Assembly: GCA_963662175.1 (NCBI GenBank)
Contig: OY759227.1
Location: 9,766,501 to 9,830,500, forward strand
Reading direction: 5' to 3'
Origin: Aradus depressus
Taxonomy: Eukaryota > Arthropoda > Insecta > Hemiptera > Aradidae
Length of the DNA: 64,000 nt
Every line of letters starts with the position of its first letter. Positions within the stretch are counted from its first letter, which is position 1. Below, piece by piece: positions 52,880-63,469 of this stretch. The translations under genes and the position numbers were made by a program. The notes beneath the pieces are model-generated. The model was not told the DNA's origin. It saw only the letters and a list, made by a program, of their open reading frames with translations, and made no database searches.

Positions 52880-54400
52880 TCAAATATCTTCCCCCCCCCC
52901 CCCCCCCCCCCCCCAACTAAATAAAATTCTGCGTAGTCTGTCTGTCAGTACTACGTCATTTTTCTCATTTCCCCTTATTTCATAAATTTTCACTTCAGTT
53001 TGTCTGTGTTCTACTTTAAAAATGTTTTCTACCTGGTAACTAGTCTCATGTAAATTCTTTCTTAAGTAATTTTTCCATTCATTCACAACAGTCATACTAT
53101 CATATTTTCTTAATTCTACCTTAATTTGCACTAACTGATAATTCATTATAATTTCTTCCTGGGAAAGAAATTGTCTGACCAATTTTACTCTACTTTGAAA
53201 TTTCTTTTTAACTGCTAAATTTGTACTTTTACTTTCTAGATTATTTTTATAATTAATCTCCGTAACTATCTTAGCTTCCTTCATTTCTACATTTAAGTCT
53301 CTTACCACTTTGTCTCTCTCTACTGAAATTTCTAAACTGACTTCTTTAGCCCCCCCCCCCCCCCCCCAACTAAATAAAATTCTGCGTAGTCTGTCTGTCA
53401 GTACTACGTCATTTTTCTCATTTCCCCTTATTTCATAAATTTTCACTTCAGTTTGTCTGTGTTCTACTTTAAAAATGTTTTCTACCTGGTAACTAGTCTC
53501 ATGTAAATTCTTTCTTAAGTAATTTTTCCATTCATTCACAACAGTCATACTATCATATTTTCTTAATTCTACCTTAATTTGCACTAACTGATAATTCATT
53601 ATAATTTCTTCCTGGGAAAGAAATTGTCTGACCAATTTTACTCTACTTTGAAATTTCTTTTTAACTGCTAAATTTGTACTTTTACTTTCTAGATTATTTT
53701 TATAATTAATCTCCGTAACTATCTTAGCTTCCTTCATTTCTACATTTAAGTCTCTTACCACTTTGTCTCTCTCTACTGAAATTTCTAAACTGACTTCTTT
53801 AGCCTCTATTACTTGTAAATTTCGAAATGGTTCCTCTATACCTTCATTTTCAATATTTTCTACTTTATTCAGATCTCTTGGGTCTCTTATCTGCAAGTTG
53901 ACCATCTTTCTTTCTAATTTCATTCCTAAATTTTGAATGTCACCTCTCAAATTTGTCATATCCCCTCGTAAATTCGTCTCTACCCCACTCAAATTTGTCT
54001 CTACCCTACTCAAATTCGTCTCTATGTTTCCTAATTTGTCTCCCATTTCCCTCTTTAAATTTGTCTCTACCCCACTTAAGTTTGTCTCTAATTTTTCTAA
54101 TTTTTGATTCAAATTTGTCATGCCAAAATTTTGTTCAGCTATGCTCCTCATCATAAATTCCATTAATCTATCCATCTTATCTGATTTCTCCTCTACTTTC
54201 TCCTTTATCTCCACCTCTGTTACTTTACTAACAATAACAATCCCTTGTACCTCCTCACTGGTACCCTCTGTGGTTTCCATTGCAACAGGTGTTTCCCTGT
54301 CTGTGTCTTCCGAAACCTCTACCTCCGATCTTTCATCAGAGCTAGACTCCTCTCTATTCTCCTCCTCTAGTCTCTTTGCTTCTCCTCTAGTTAATGGCAT
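52880..54400 (-). CDS. Gag-like coiled-coil ORF with internal 453-bp duplication
   Basis: A 506-codon frame starts at the ATG at 54400. It has an acidic Glu/Ser-rich N-terminus (to ~75), then KMDRLMEFMMRSIAEQN and a long coiled coil built from NLSGVETNLKREM-type repeats of 7-11 residues (to ~170), then a Lys/Glu-rich region. Residues ~205-355 are repeated almost exactly as ~356-506; each unit ends in SWGGGGG encoded by a C-run on the plus strand (52891-52914, 53350-53367). The N-terminal architecture resembles the Gags of Gypsy-2 and Gypsy-3, so I take it as an LTR-element Gag. It lacks a zinc knuckle, and no pol follows: R1 sequence starts 44 bp beyond its stop. It is the longest intact frame here, but the period (453 = 3 x 151) makes the reading frame survive by construction. 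Confidence 0.5.
   Translation of the reverse strand: MPLTRGEAKRLEEENREESSSDERSEVEVSEDTDRETPVAMETTEGTSEEVQGIVIVSKVTEVEIKEKVEEKSDKMDRLMEFMMRSIAEQNFGMTNLNQKLEKLETNLSGVETNLKREMGDKLGNIETNLSRVETNLSGVETNLRGDMTNLRGDIQNLGMKLERKMVNLQIRDPRDLNKVENIENEGIEEPFRNLQVIEAKEVSLEISVERDKVVRDLNVEMKEAKIVTEINYKNNLESKSTNLAVKKKFQSRVKLVRQFLSQEEIIMNYQLVQIKVELRKYDSMTVVNEWKNYLRKNLHETSYQVENIFKVEHRQTEVKIYEIRGNEKNDVVLTDRLRRILFSWGGGGGAKEVSLEISVERDKVVRDLNVEMKEAKIVTEINYKNNLESKSTNLAVKKKFQSRVKLVRQFLSQEEIIMNYQLVQIKVELRKYDSMTVVNEWKNYLRKNLHETSYQVENIFKVEHRQTEVKIYEIRGNEKNDVVLTDRLRRILFSWGGGGGGGEDI
52915..53803 (-). repeat. Direct 453-bp tandem duplication bounded by poly-C
   Basis: 52915-53350 and 53368-53803 appear identical over ~436 bp, separated by an 18-bp C-run; a 24-bp C-run lies at the outer end. 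Confidence 0.9.
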
Positions 54401-54437
54401 GGTTAATAATTAAATATTGTATACATGAAAAGCAAAA

Positions 54438-54440
<3 letters not shown>

Positions 54441-54484
<44 letters not shown>
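54441..54484. repeat. (TA)n microsatellite, Gypsy-3 target
   Basis: TA tract into which Gypsy-3 inserted; ATAT is found on both sides of the element. Confidence 0.85.
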
Positions 54485-54487
<3 letters not shown>

Positions 54488-55131
54488 AATAATTCTTCTG
54501 TACGGTAAAATATAATTATATATTTTTTTTAAATTAGCTCCACGTTGTTGCGCCATTGTAACGATTCTTATTCTCTTAAAATTTACTATTGTATTTTTGA
54601 ATAATTAAATGGGTGGTGAATTCTTTTGATAAAAATGTTTTCATGGAATAAGATTTAATATTTTTACCCTTTGTTTTTACACCTTAACATAGATCGGTAG
54701 ACAATGATAATATAACATTTATCTTTTTATTCACTCACATTTTTCTATCTATCCTCCAATCCTCCGCTGCTCTTCTCAGTACATCATAGGCTCATAGATT
54801 CTTCCATCAATCTGCCCACTTCCAGAACTCCAGACTTCCAACTCCACATAGAATCTTCACTACTCCAGTCAACTATCTATCATCCGTTCACTTGCACTCT
54901 CCCATCAAAAAAAAAACCGGTCCACTTCACTCTCTCTCTCCAACCACAAAAATCCTACAACCTTCCTGCTTCACTCTCTATCTGCAACCACTCAACGCCT
55001 TCCCCCTCCTTCCACTGCTCTCTCTCTCTTCCCCCACCCTTCTTGAGTGAATATCACATATGATGATATATCCTTATTTATGAAATACCCCCCCCCCCCC
55101 CCCCCCCCCCCCCCTATTTCTACATGTCACA
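54485..55131 (-). repeat. Gypsy-3 3' LTR
   Basis: 647 bp with a ~27-bp poly-C tract near its end (55088-55114) and a segment (near 54830-54860) that the 5' LTR lacks. Confidence 0.8.
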
Positions 55132-56975
55132 TATCCTTTCCCTAATGAGAAAAAAAAAAATCAAATGAACAAAAAATATATATATATATATTTTTTTTTT
55201 ACTTTCTTTCCAATAATACAATATCCTCTTTCAAACATCCTAATATCATTTTTAAATACTTATACAATAAATCCTCTAACCAATATTATAACATGTACAA
55301 TTTCATAGAAACCATTTTTTTTTTTTTTTATATATAAAGGTAACTAGCAAACATTTTTTTTTTTAAAGCAATACAACAGTAACTAGCAAACAATTTTTTT
55401 TTTTTCTTTTTTTTTTTTTCAAAACACCCCACATCCATTAACACATGCAAAATATATCACTAACTAGCTTAGGCTCATATAAACCTCTATATAAAATTTA
55501 CCATAAAAATCACAACACCCATCTTTGAATATAATATAATTTCAATAAATAATTTTGTTTTTTTTTATCATAAAAAAACATTAAAATATCAAAATTTTGT
55601 TCAGAGTGAAGAAGGCACTAAACATTTTTTTTTTTTTTTTTAATATCATAATTATTATTTAATTTTTTTTTTTTTTTTTTTTTTCTTTGACAGAACACTC
55701 TATCCCCTTTACGCATATTAATTAATCTCCGACCTACATGATAATTGTTATCTCTCATAATATAACACAACCACCATAAATACAATAAAATAGCATACAT
55801 CACAAAAAGAAATACTTACAATAACTATTTACATTAGATACATGTTTATAACTCTCAGTGACAATCATCAAAGACTCCAGACAGCTGTCTTATTTGTTTA
55901 TCAGTTTTATCTGTTCGACTCGTCAACATAGATGTGGTTGCCATCTCATGTTTATTACGCTCTATATTAATTTATAATTTAATTAATATTATATACAATT
56001 TTTTTTTTTTTTTTAACAATATCACCTATTTCCTAATAAATAATCCATAGCTAATAAAAATGTTTCCTTTTTCACAATTTCTATATGAACAATAAAATGT
56101 AAGAACATGCATAACAAAAAAAACAAATTCAATTTCATAAATTAAGAAAAAAAAAACATATGATCAAGCGAGGCTTATATGACCCAGACAAGCCGACCAA
56201 CACATACACATGGAGCAAGGCCTCTCAGGATTTGAACATATAAGAGGTCATACTTGATCAAAACAAAATTGCAATAGCAAAGACAGACAAGTCACATAAT
56301 GTTATGTGTCCTTAACAAAACAAATAGATACGAAAGCTCGAAGACCGCAGTTTAAATGCCTGGTTTCTCCCCTCTCCACAGCTATACCTTTTTGTCAGGT
56401 CCCAACCTCTCATGCTGCCTTACCGACACATAATCCATCTGACATCATTTCCGCTATCTTCCCAGGAAACATATTGTAATATGGGTTAACAGTGCTTCTC
56501 TAATTCTGTATGACTGGTCTCTAATCCTCTCGGACACAACACCATGTCCCTTTAAACAGATCACTATCTATTGTTTTTTTTTTTTTGTTTTTTATTGAAT
56601 TTTATTTTATTATTATTATTATGCATTAAAGTCATGCAAGAAACATCATTTTGTACTGGCCACCAAGTACCCCTGATTCTCTAATTACTAAGTGGTCTAA
56701 TCTACAGTCCTCATATCACTTATGTTGTAGGTCCCTTTTACTTAGTTATTATTTATGTTGCCTACCAAATACGATCCATTGTCATAACATTTTAAAATCC
56801 CATACGGCCCTTCGTATATCGACATGAATTTAGCAAAGATTTTATTTATTTTTATTTTATTTTTTTTTCTGAGACTATTATCTTTTACATAAAGTATTTA
56901 TGTTTATTTAACATTTATCTAGATTTTAAACGAAATACAACAAAATTCTATCCACAAACCATATTCATGAATCCA
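55132..56975. other. Gypsy-3 internal, AT-rich, no recognisable gene
   Basis: Many poly-T/poly-A tracts of 10-20 nt. Short GC-richer island at 56160-56570; a plus frame there gives GLYDPDKPTNTYTWSKASQD, which I could not place. No pol motif seen on either strand. Confidence 0.45.
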
Positions 56976-57466
56976 TTACAAAAATCCAATTTCGAGTTCC
57001 TTGTTATCAAAAATAATCCATCGGTTTATCTGACGGAAACTTTTTTTTTTTTTTTTTAATTTCTTGTGATTTTTAATTTTCTTTAATTTAGGGATCTTTT
57101 TACTTAAATTTATTAGTTGTGGGATTTTAAAGTGCTTACTTTGTTTTTGTTTATTTTCATATTTGTACAAATTTATTTTCCGATATCTAATTCTCCTAGA
57201 ATTTGGTTGGAACATTACTTTAGCTTTTCTTTTATGATTAGTTTTTTAAATTTTTTCTTATCACAGCTTACTTGGCAAATATGGCCCAAATTTCCTTTAC
57301 AAATATTCTTATACTTTATTTCTGTTAATTTTACTTTCAAGATAACGATATTTTTATTTTTTATTTTATCTTTGGATATTTTTGAAAATTTATAACTTTT
57401 TCTAATAAAACCTAGCCGACATAATGTATTAAACGGAATATAATCTTTATTTATTTCTTTGTTCAA
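56976..57466 (-). pseudogene. Lys-rich open frames downstream of Gypsy-3 gag, unidentified
   Basis: Two consecutive minus frames (57466-57215 and 57215-56976) run on from each other with a one-base shift. They are Lys/Ile/Asn-rich (GNLGHICQVSCDKKKFKK; FQPNSRRIRYRKINLYKYEN). Their position after gag suggests degraded pol or a Gag tail; no motif allows a decision, and AT-biased composition alone could give open frames. Confidence 0.3.
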
Positions 57467-57479
57467 TTTTATTTTTGTT

Positions 57480-58225
57480 CCTATTTGATTTGCTTTTACT
57501 TATTTCTAATTCATTTTTCTGAGCATTACCTATTTCATTTAATTTCTTTTTCTCATCTGCTATTAATTTATTTTCACATTTATTTTCAACTTCAATAAGA
57601 TCTGTTTTTGTCTCCACTATTATTTCGGTATTTTTTTTTTTTCATCGGTTATATTCTGGAGCGTTTCCATTCTCACTTGTTCCACGGATGCATTAACGTT
57701 AGCATTTGTCTCTAGTATCCCCTGGTGAACGGTTTTAACTATTATATCTAGTTCTTCAGTATTGGTTTTGTTTACATTTTTACTTTGTTCTATATTTTTT
57801 TTAACTGTTATTAAATTATTTTGTTGTTCCCCCCTTAGTTGCTCTATATTTTTATTTACTGTTTCTATCTTACAACTTAACTGTTGATTTAACTGTTCAA
57901 ATTGATTTTGCATACGATCCATCATTTGCTCAAATTGGCTCGGATTAAACGGATTATCGTCTTTATTTTTGTTTGCATCCTCATCCCCCGAATTCGACCT
58001 CCCTATAAGCGGACTCGTGACTATAATAGAATTTTCTCCCGTTCCTTCTACAAATCCAGACTCCCGAACATCGCTATCTACGTTCCGGAGTCCTAATCCG
58101 CCGAGGCCACTCCCGATTCCGTCCATTCCTGCCGCTAATTCTCCCGCCTCCCCATCGTAAACAAACTCCGGTCCTTGCTCTCCCGCCATGCTATGGGTCG
58201 ACTCACCTGTGTCCTCGTCCGCCAT
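57480..58225 (-). pseudogene. Gypsy-3 Gag (coiled coil)
   Basis: The ATG at 58225 is ~125 bp downstream of the primer site. The frame has an acidic, Gly-rich N-terminus (GIGSGLGGLGLRNVDSD), then DNPFNPSQFEQMMDRMQNQF and a coiled coil with KNIEQLRGEQQ/KKNIEQSKN repeats. The open frame ends at 57620 in an A-run (plus T-run 57633-57643); one frame over, IIVETKTDLIEVENKCENKL continues to about 57480. Loss of frame in a homopolymer suggests decay or a base-calling error. Confidence 0.65.
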
Positions 58226-58350
58226 CTTGCTTCACAAATCTATCCTCTATAATAAATATAATACATAAAATATATCACAGCAATTTCTAAACTTATAAAT
58301 CTGGACAACTCAAAAAAAAATGTTTTTTCCTCTATTCCATCATTTTTATT

Positions 58351-58368
58351 GCCCCACGTTGGGCGCCA
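58351..58368 (-). promoter_or_regulatory. Primer-binding site, tRNA-Lys(CUU)
   Basis: Minus strand TGGCGCCCAACGTGGGGC complements the 3' end (with CCA) of insect tRNA-Lys(CUU), 1 nt from the LTR. A degenerate copy, TGGCACAACAACGTGGAGC, sits inside the LTR at about 58424-58442 (and at 54539-54557 in the other LTR). Confidence 0.85.
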
Positions 58369-58369
58369 T

Positions 58370-58938
58370 TGTAATAATTCTTCTATACGGTAAAATATAA
58401 TTATATTTATTTTTTTTAAATTAGCTCCACGTTGTTGTGCCATTGTAATGATTCTTATTCTCTTAAAATTTACTATTGTATTTTTGAATAATTAAATGGG
58501 TGGTGAATTCTTTTGATAAAAATGTTTTCATGGAATAAGATTTAATATTTTTACCCTTTGTTTTTACACCTTAACATAGATCGGTAGACAATGATAATAT
58601 AACATTTATCTTTTTATTCACTCACATTTTTCTATCTATCCTCCAATCCTCCGCTGCTCTTCTCAGTACATCATAGGCTCATAGAGTCTTCCATCAATCT
58701 GCCCACTTCCAGAACTCCAGTCAACTATCTATCATCCGTTCACTTGCACTCTCCCATAAAAAAAAAACCAGTCCACTTCACTCTCTCTCTCCAACCACAA
58801 AAATCCAACAACCTTCCTGCTTCACTCTCTATCTGCAAACACTCAACGCCTTCCCCCTCCTTCCACTGCTCTCTCTCTCTTCCCCCACCCTTCTTGAGTG
58901 AATATCACATTATGATGATATATCCTTATTGATAAAAT

Positions 58939-58971
<33 letters not shown>

Positions 58972-58988
58972 TATTTCTACATGTCACA
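58370..58988 (-). repeat. Gypsy-3 5' LTR
   Basis: 619 bp; carries a ~32-bp poly-C tract (58940-58971) corresponding to the C-run of the other LTR. Confidence 0.8.
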
Positions 58989-58992
58989 ATAT

Positions 58993-59262
58993 ATACCTAA
59001 ACAAAAATATATCTGTAAACTAAAAAAAATGGTTCAATATTTCCTTTCAAATGTATCTAAAATTCATATAATGTATTCCCCCACTCTCCAAACGAAACTC
59101 AAATCTCCTCATGGTCCCTTATTTCTTGATTTTAACTCAGATGCAACCTTAGACATATTCAATATTTACTAACAAAAAAAAAATTTTCGATGATTCTAGA
59201 CGGGTTATTTATCAATTTATAATAATAATTAAAAGAAAAATACTAAAAAAAAATCAAGAATT
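58993..59262. other. AT-rich DNA, nothing recognised
   Basis: No coding signature or repeat identified. Confidence 0.4.
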
Positions 59263-59480
59263 AATCCACACAAGTGAATATCAAATGCTAGGCTTTTATT
59301 ACTTATATTAAATTTTTAAACCAAAAATAAACTGCAAACTAAAAAATCAAGAAATTAATCCACACAAGAAGATGCCATATTGCTAAGTTTTTATTATATA
59401 TATGAGCCTTTATGTTATATCAATTAAAATATCCCCACAAGGAGGATGTCATAATGCTAGGTTTTTAGTTAAATGAACCT
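59263..59480 (+). repeat. ~80-bp tandem repeat, three degenerate copies
   Basis: Units with TCCACACAAG...ATGCTAGG(C/T)TTTTA at about 59268, 59356 and 59432. A matching single inverted copy is at about 62375-62415. Confidence 0.6.
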
Positions 59481-62415
59481 TATAATTAAATAAAATGAAT
59501 TAAATAATAATAAAAAAAATGGATTTTATGGGTTCTATAATTTAAAAAAAAATAAAATAATTTATCTACCATATGGTTGAGTGAAGCTCTTAATAACTAA
59601 CAAAAAAAATATGTCATAAATAACCCTACAAAACTTGCAATTACTTTAACTGTACCAATCAAAAAGAAAATCAAAATGTCTCCCGGCATAATTCTGAAAA
59701 AATTAAACTATTAGCTATTATGTCCCGAAAAATTGGTACTTCCCTCAAAGGTATTAGTCCGTGGGGCCCATGAGTTTTGAAATTTGAACTTCGTTGAGAG
59801 AGATTGGGGAAATTAAAACATGGTTACAAATTTACAAAATTGAAAAAATGTATTAAATATTGGTTGACCGGCCATTTTGAAATAAAAAATATATAAATTG
59901 AGTACTCGCATGACATCATGGAAACTAAAACTAAAAATTAACATTATTTACAGAGTTGCAGATCAAAAGTTAACATTCTCCATTAGTTTACATCTCCACA
60001 CGATCACCCCACTCACAATTCACTTCTTTACCACTTTTCAGTACATACAAATGAAAAAGAACAACAACTTTGGACATAGATTTGGCCTTCTCGAGACCTG
60101 AAGATAGACTGGCTTCACCTTCAAAATGGCAGCTTGAGATCGTCTTTCCGTCGGTGTTTTGTTCTTCTGAACTTGATATTTCTTCGACTTTAATAATTTT
60201 TCGAAGTATTCTTGCTTCTCTTCTTTTCCTTTTGTCTTCTTAGTTATCTTTTTAATTTTGTATTTTTTACAGTTTACTTTTAAATTTTGACTCCTGTTTC
60301 TTTAAAAAAATTACATAAACTTATTTTGTATATCTTGTTGAAGCTGAACCACGCCAAGCGGCTAGAATCCGAACTAACTCGAAATCTTGGTTAAATTTTC
60401 ACATTTTATACATTTTTTTCAAACGGCTCTTTTCTTCATATTTTCCTTTTTCAATCTCTTCTTAATAAATGTTGGAAATTTTATGCAAAATTCCAAAAGA
60501 TTCCTGTTCATATTTCTTCTGTTTTTGAGTTTTTATAAAAATTTTCTTATTTCACTAAAAGTTTCGTTTCTTCTTCATTTCATCCACTTTTTACAGTCTC
60601 CTTTTCTTCTTGACTATGTTTTTTAACTTTTCTCAAGATTTGGTTCTTCGTTCTTCAGTTTTTTGAGTCTATTTTGGGTTTCAAAAAAAATATCCTTTCC
60701 TACGCCATTTTAGGTTATTGCATTGTTTGCTTATTTCTTTAACTGAATTTTGTTCCTTTCTGCTTTTCACGCCTTGTATACGTCTTTATTCTCTTCTTTG
60801 GGCCGAAAATTCGATTTCTTCTCTCAAATTGGTTCAAAAAAATTATAACGTCGCGTAGACATTAGTTGTCATGGCAACGGGTTGTTGTTTACATTACACT
60901 GTAATATAAACAAGCCCGTTGCCAAGGCAACGGATTTAGAAGCCACTATATATATTTTTTTTAAACCAATTTAGAAAAGGACAAAGAAAATAAAGAAGAA
61001 AGAAACCTAAGGATGAAGAAAATAAAATAAGAAATCAACAGGAAGAAAGTAAGAATAACTTTAAAAGGAAGAAAAGGTGGCTGAAGGCCTAACCTTACAG
61101 TTATCAACCAACATTTTCAACATCAATTACCAGATCCACCGACTTTAAAATGAAACCAAATTTTCAGAAGGGACTATTTTAACACCCAGGAACAAAATGA
61201 AACAGCTAAAAGAAGAAGGAATGAAGAAAATTTCAGGAAGTTATAAGCAAAATTAAGAAAAGGTCAATAATTAAAAAACGAGTCGGTAGAAGGTTGTGAA
61301 AATTTTTAGGAAAAGACAGTTAATTATTAAGAAAAGATTAAAGAAGAAAAAGAAGAGAAAAACTGCCCACATCAGAAAGAAAAGCCAGTAGTAAATTTTG
61401 AAGAAACGGTCAGTTCTAAAATACATCGAATCAACTAGGCCGGATCCCATCTGAAATAATACAAGTGATCCGAAAGTGTATACCAAATCCTTTAAACACT
61501 GTTTTCGAGAAATGAAGAAGGCAAAATTAAAAAGAAAAGTTACAGAAAATTAAGATGACAATTTAGAAAAGAGAAGAAACGGAAGAAAGGAGAGAAAACA
61601 CCAAAAAATATTAATATTTAGAAGTAAAACAAGAGACAACAGAAAAAAGAAACTCGAATTTGCTACCCATAATTCCGTGCGGAGGCAGTTTAGTCAGTCT
61701 ACGCTGGGTTCTGATAGAGGCAAAATCTGTGAAGGACTGGTCCCTGTTTCTGTGTAAAAAAAGTGACAAAGTAGTGAGTGGAATGGTGGAAGTGAGTGGG
61801 AAGTGACTAATGAAGATTTGAGATGAGGTGGAGAGAGCCTGGACTCCGATTTCTTTTGTAAAATAGAATTAATTAGAATTTTATGTTCCAGGTGACGTCA
61901 CCAAGGTAGGATTCATTTTTTTGTACATATAATTTCCAAGATGGCCATTTTTAATTTCAAAATTCATAATAGTTTTATTAAAGTTATATTGTTTGTAAAT
62001 ATGTTTTAATTTTCTCTTAACTCCCCATATCTCTCTCAATGAAATTCAAATTTCAAAACTCATAGGCCTTGCGAATCAACACCTTTGAGATAAGCGCCAA
62101 TCGTTATCGGGACATAATATTTAATAATCTTAATTTTCAGAATCACACCGGGAGACTTTTGGATTTTTGGATTGGTGCGAGTAACGTAGTTTGAAAATTT
62201 TACAGAGTTATTTATAACATATGTTTTTCATTTTTTTAAGAGCTTCACTCAACCATATGGTAGATTATTTTATTTTTGAAATTATAGATTTAATTAACTT
62301 AAATTTTTTTTTTATTCAAAATTTTATTCATTTTTTAAATTTATTGTGAAAGGCATCAAGTCAATAAAAGACATAAAACCTTTCATTATGGCATATCCCT
62401 TGTGTGGAAATTAAA
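59425..62415. repeat. ~3-kb imperfect palindrome (fold-back), arms ~1.45 kb
   Basis: The left arm matches the reverse complement of the right along its length. Outer: CCATATGGTTGAGTGAAGCTCTTA (59569 on) with TAAGAGCTTCACTCAACCATATGG (62239 on). Middle: CTCTTCTTAATAAATG with the complement near 61310. Centre: TGGCAACGGGTTGTTGTTTACATTACA (from 60875) with TGTAATATAAACAAGCCCGTTGCCA (from 60902). Identity looks high at centre and ends and lower between. The left arm is T/C-rich and the right A/G-rich. No gene; a short hydrophobic frame at 61271-61486 is low-complexity. Confidence 0.8.
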
Positions 62416-62462
62416 TTCAATTTTTTTATATACTCAAAGTAATATAACTATAGTAACCTCAA

Positions 62463-62642
62463 TTAAAAAAAAATAAAACCTTTCAACACATGATACCAGT
62501 CGGGTTTATTATTTAAATAAACTAAACTGTCCGTATCTGTATACATTAATTTTAGAGTATTAGGATTATGTTTTTTCATCATTACATTATAGTGGAAATC
62601 GTACATCACAGTTTTGGACAAATCTAAAATCGACATGCCTAC
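62463..62642 (-). pseudogene. DNA polymerase B remnant, motif C part
   Basis: The minus frame reads [20 protein letters not shown] and then [12 protein letters not shown]. YxDTDS is motif C of family-B DNA polymerases, with both catalytic Asp residues, and the context ([10 protein letters not shown] upstream) is that of the protein-primed polymerases of Maverick/Polinton-type and related large DNA elements of invertebrates. It stops at 62463. It joins the fragment at 63470-64000 once the TIR insertion between them is ignored. Confidence 0.75.
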
Positions 62643-62646
62643 ATAT

Positions 62647-63465
62647 GAGGAGCAAACATTCAAACCATGTTTTCTCCTTCGGATACAATTTTTCAGGAAT
62701 ACAAAAAACTAATAAATTAAGAAATAACTTGTTTTAGACCCTAATTATCGTTTGTTTAGTTGTATTATTGGTTTCTAGGAAGTTTTGTAGGCGTACTTTA
62801 CCTAATGAACTTGAAATTAATTAGGAAAATTCATTTGAAATTTGGAGAAATCACATTTTGACCGAACTCAGAGGAGGAAACATGTTTTGAATGTTTCCAA
62901 TGTGGATAAAACACTTTATGAATGAAAAAGATTGGAACTCACATATTGTTACTATAACATTTTTTAATGGAATAAAACTAATTATTAACAGTACAAAACT
63001 GAATATGTAATTATGAAATAAAGTAAAAACTTTTTAAGTGAAAAATCTTCCCACAATTTCCAGTGCTCACTAATACACCATCTATTATTTCTTCCATTCC
63101 TAAATTAATAACTAATAAAAACTTAGGTACCGCCCTAAAATAAACAAACCAACATAGCACCAAACAAACAATAACATATCCTCTGAAACACTAGAAACAC
63201 ACAGGTAATAGCTGGGTCACGTGACCAGTAACAACAAGCTCTGATTGGCTGGCTGGAGGAATCACTGTTTGACCGAAAACTGGCTCTGGAGGAAACACTT
63301 TTGGAATGAAACCTGAATTTTCTAAATATGTTTATAATGGGATAAAACTTGTTTTGGTTGAAAATAATAGAAGATTTTTGTACCATTTAATGTTGAGTTC
63401 AAAGAAAAATCACTAACTCATTTTTTTTCTTTTTTGGAGAAAACACGGTTTGAATGTTTGCTCTT
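62647..63465. mobile_element. 819-bp TIR element inserted in the polymerase remnant
   Basis: Terminal inverted repeats GARGAGCAAACATTCAAACC (about 30 bp, with the TGTTTTCTCC extension) at 62647-62677 and 63436-63465. ATAT target duplication at 62643-62646 and 63466-63469; removing the element plus one ATAT restores a continuous NKPIYVGMS reading in the polymerase. The interior has no transposase, but has related blocks of GGAGGAAACA...TGAATG type at 62870-62900 and 63262-63320. Non-autonomous (MITE-like). Confidence 0.75.
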
Positions 63466-63469
63466 CATA

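Larger units (their letters stand above)
54485..58988 (-). mobile_element. Ty3/Gypsy-type LTR element Gypsy-3, degenerate
   Basis: LTRs 54485-55131 (647 bp) and 58370-58988 (619 bp) have TG...CA ends (TGTGACATGTAG...TTATTACA on the minus strand). TSD ATAT at 54481-54484 and 58989-58992. The primer site TGGCGCCCAACGTGGGGC (58351-58368) complements tRNA-Lys(CUU); a purine tract (GGGAAAGGATA) precedes the 3' LTR at 55132-55142. Only gag is recognisable; 55132-57214 is AT-rich and carries no RT or integrase motif. Confidence 0.8.

Noticed and set aside
54485..55131. LTR at 54485-55131 as 5' LTR of the Gag-like ORF at 52880-54400 (tandem elements sharing an LTR)
   Set aside because: The purine tract on its right side and matching ATAT on the outer sides of 54485-58988 show it is the 3' LTR of Gypsy-3; no primer site separates it from the Gag-like ORF, only a (TA)n tract.
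61271..61486. 71-codon Phe/Leu-rich frame that looks like membrane segments
   Set aside because: Lies inside the low-complexity palindrome arm; the poly-Phe arises from TTC/TTT runs.
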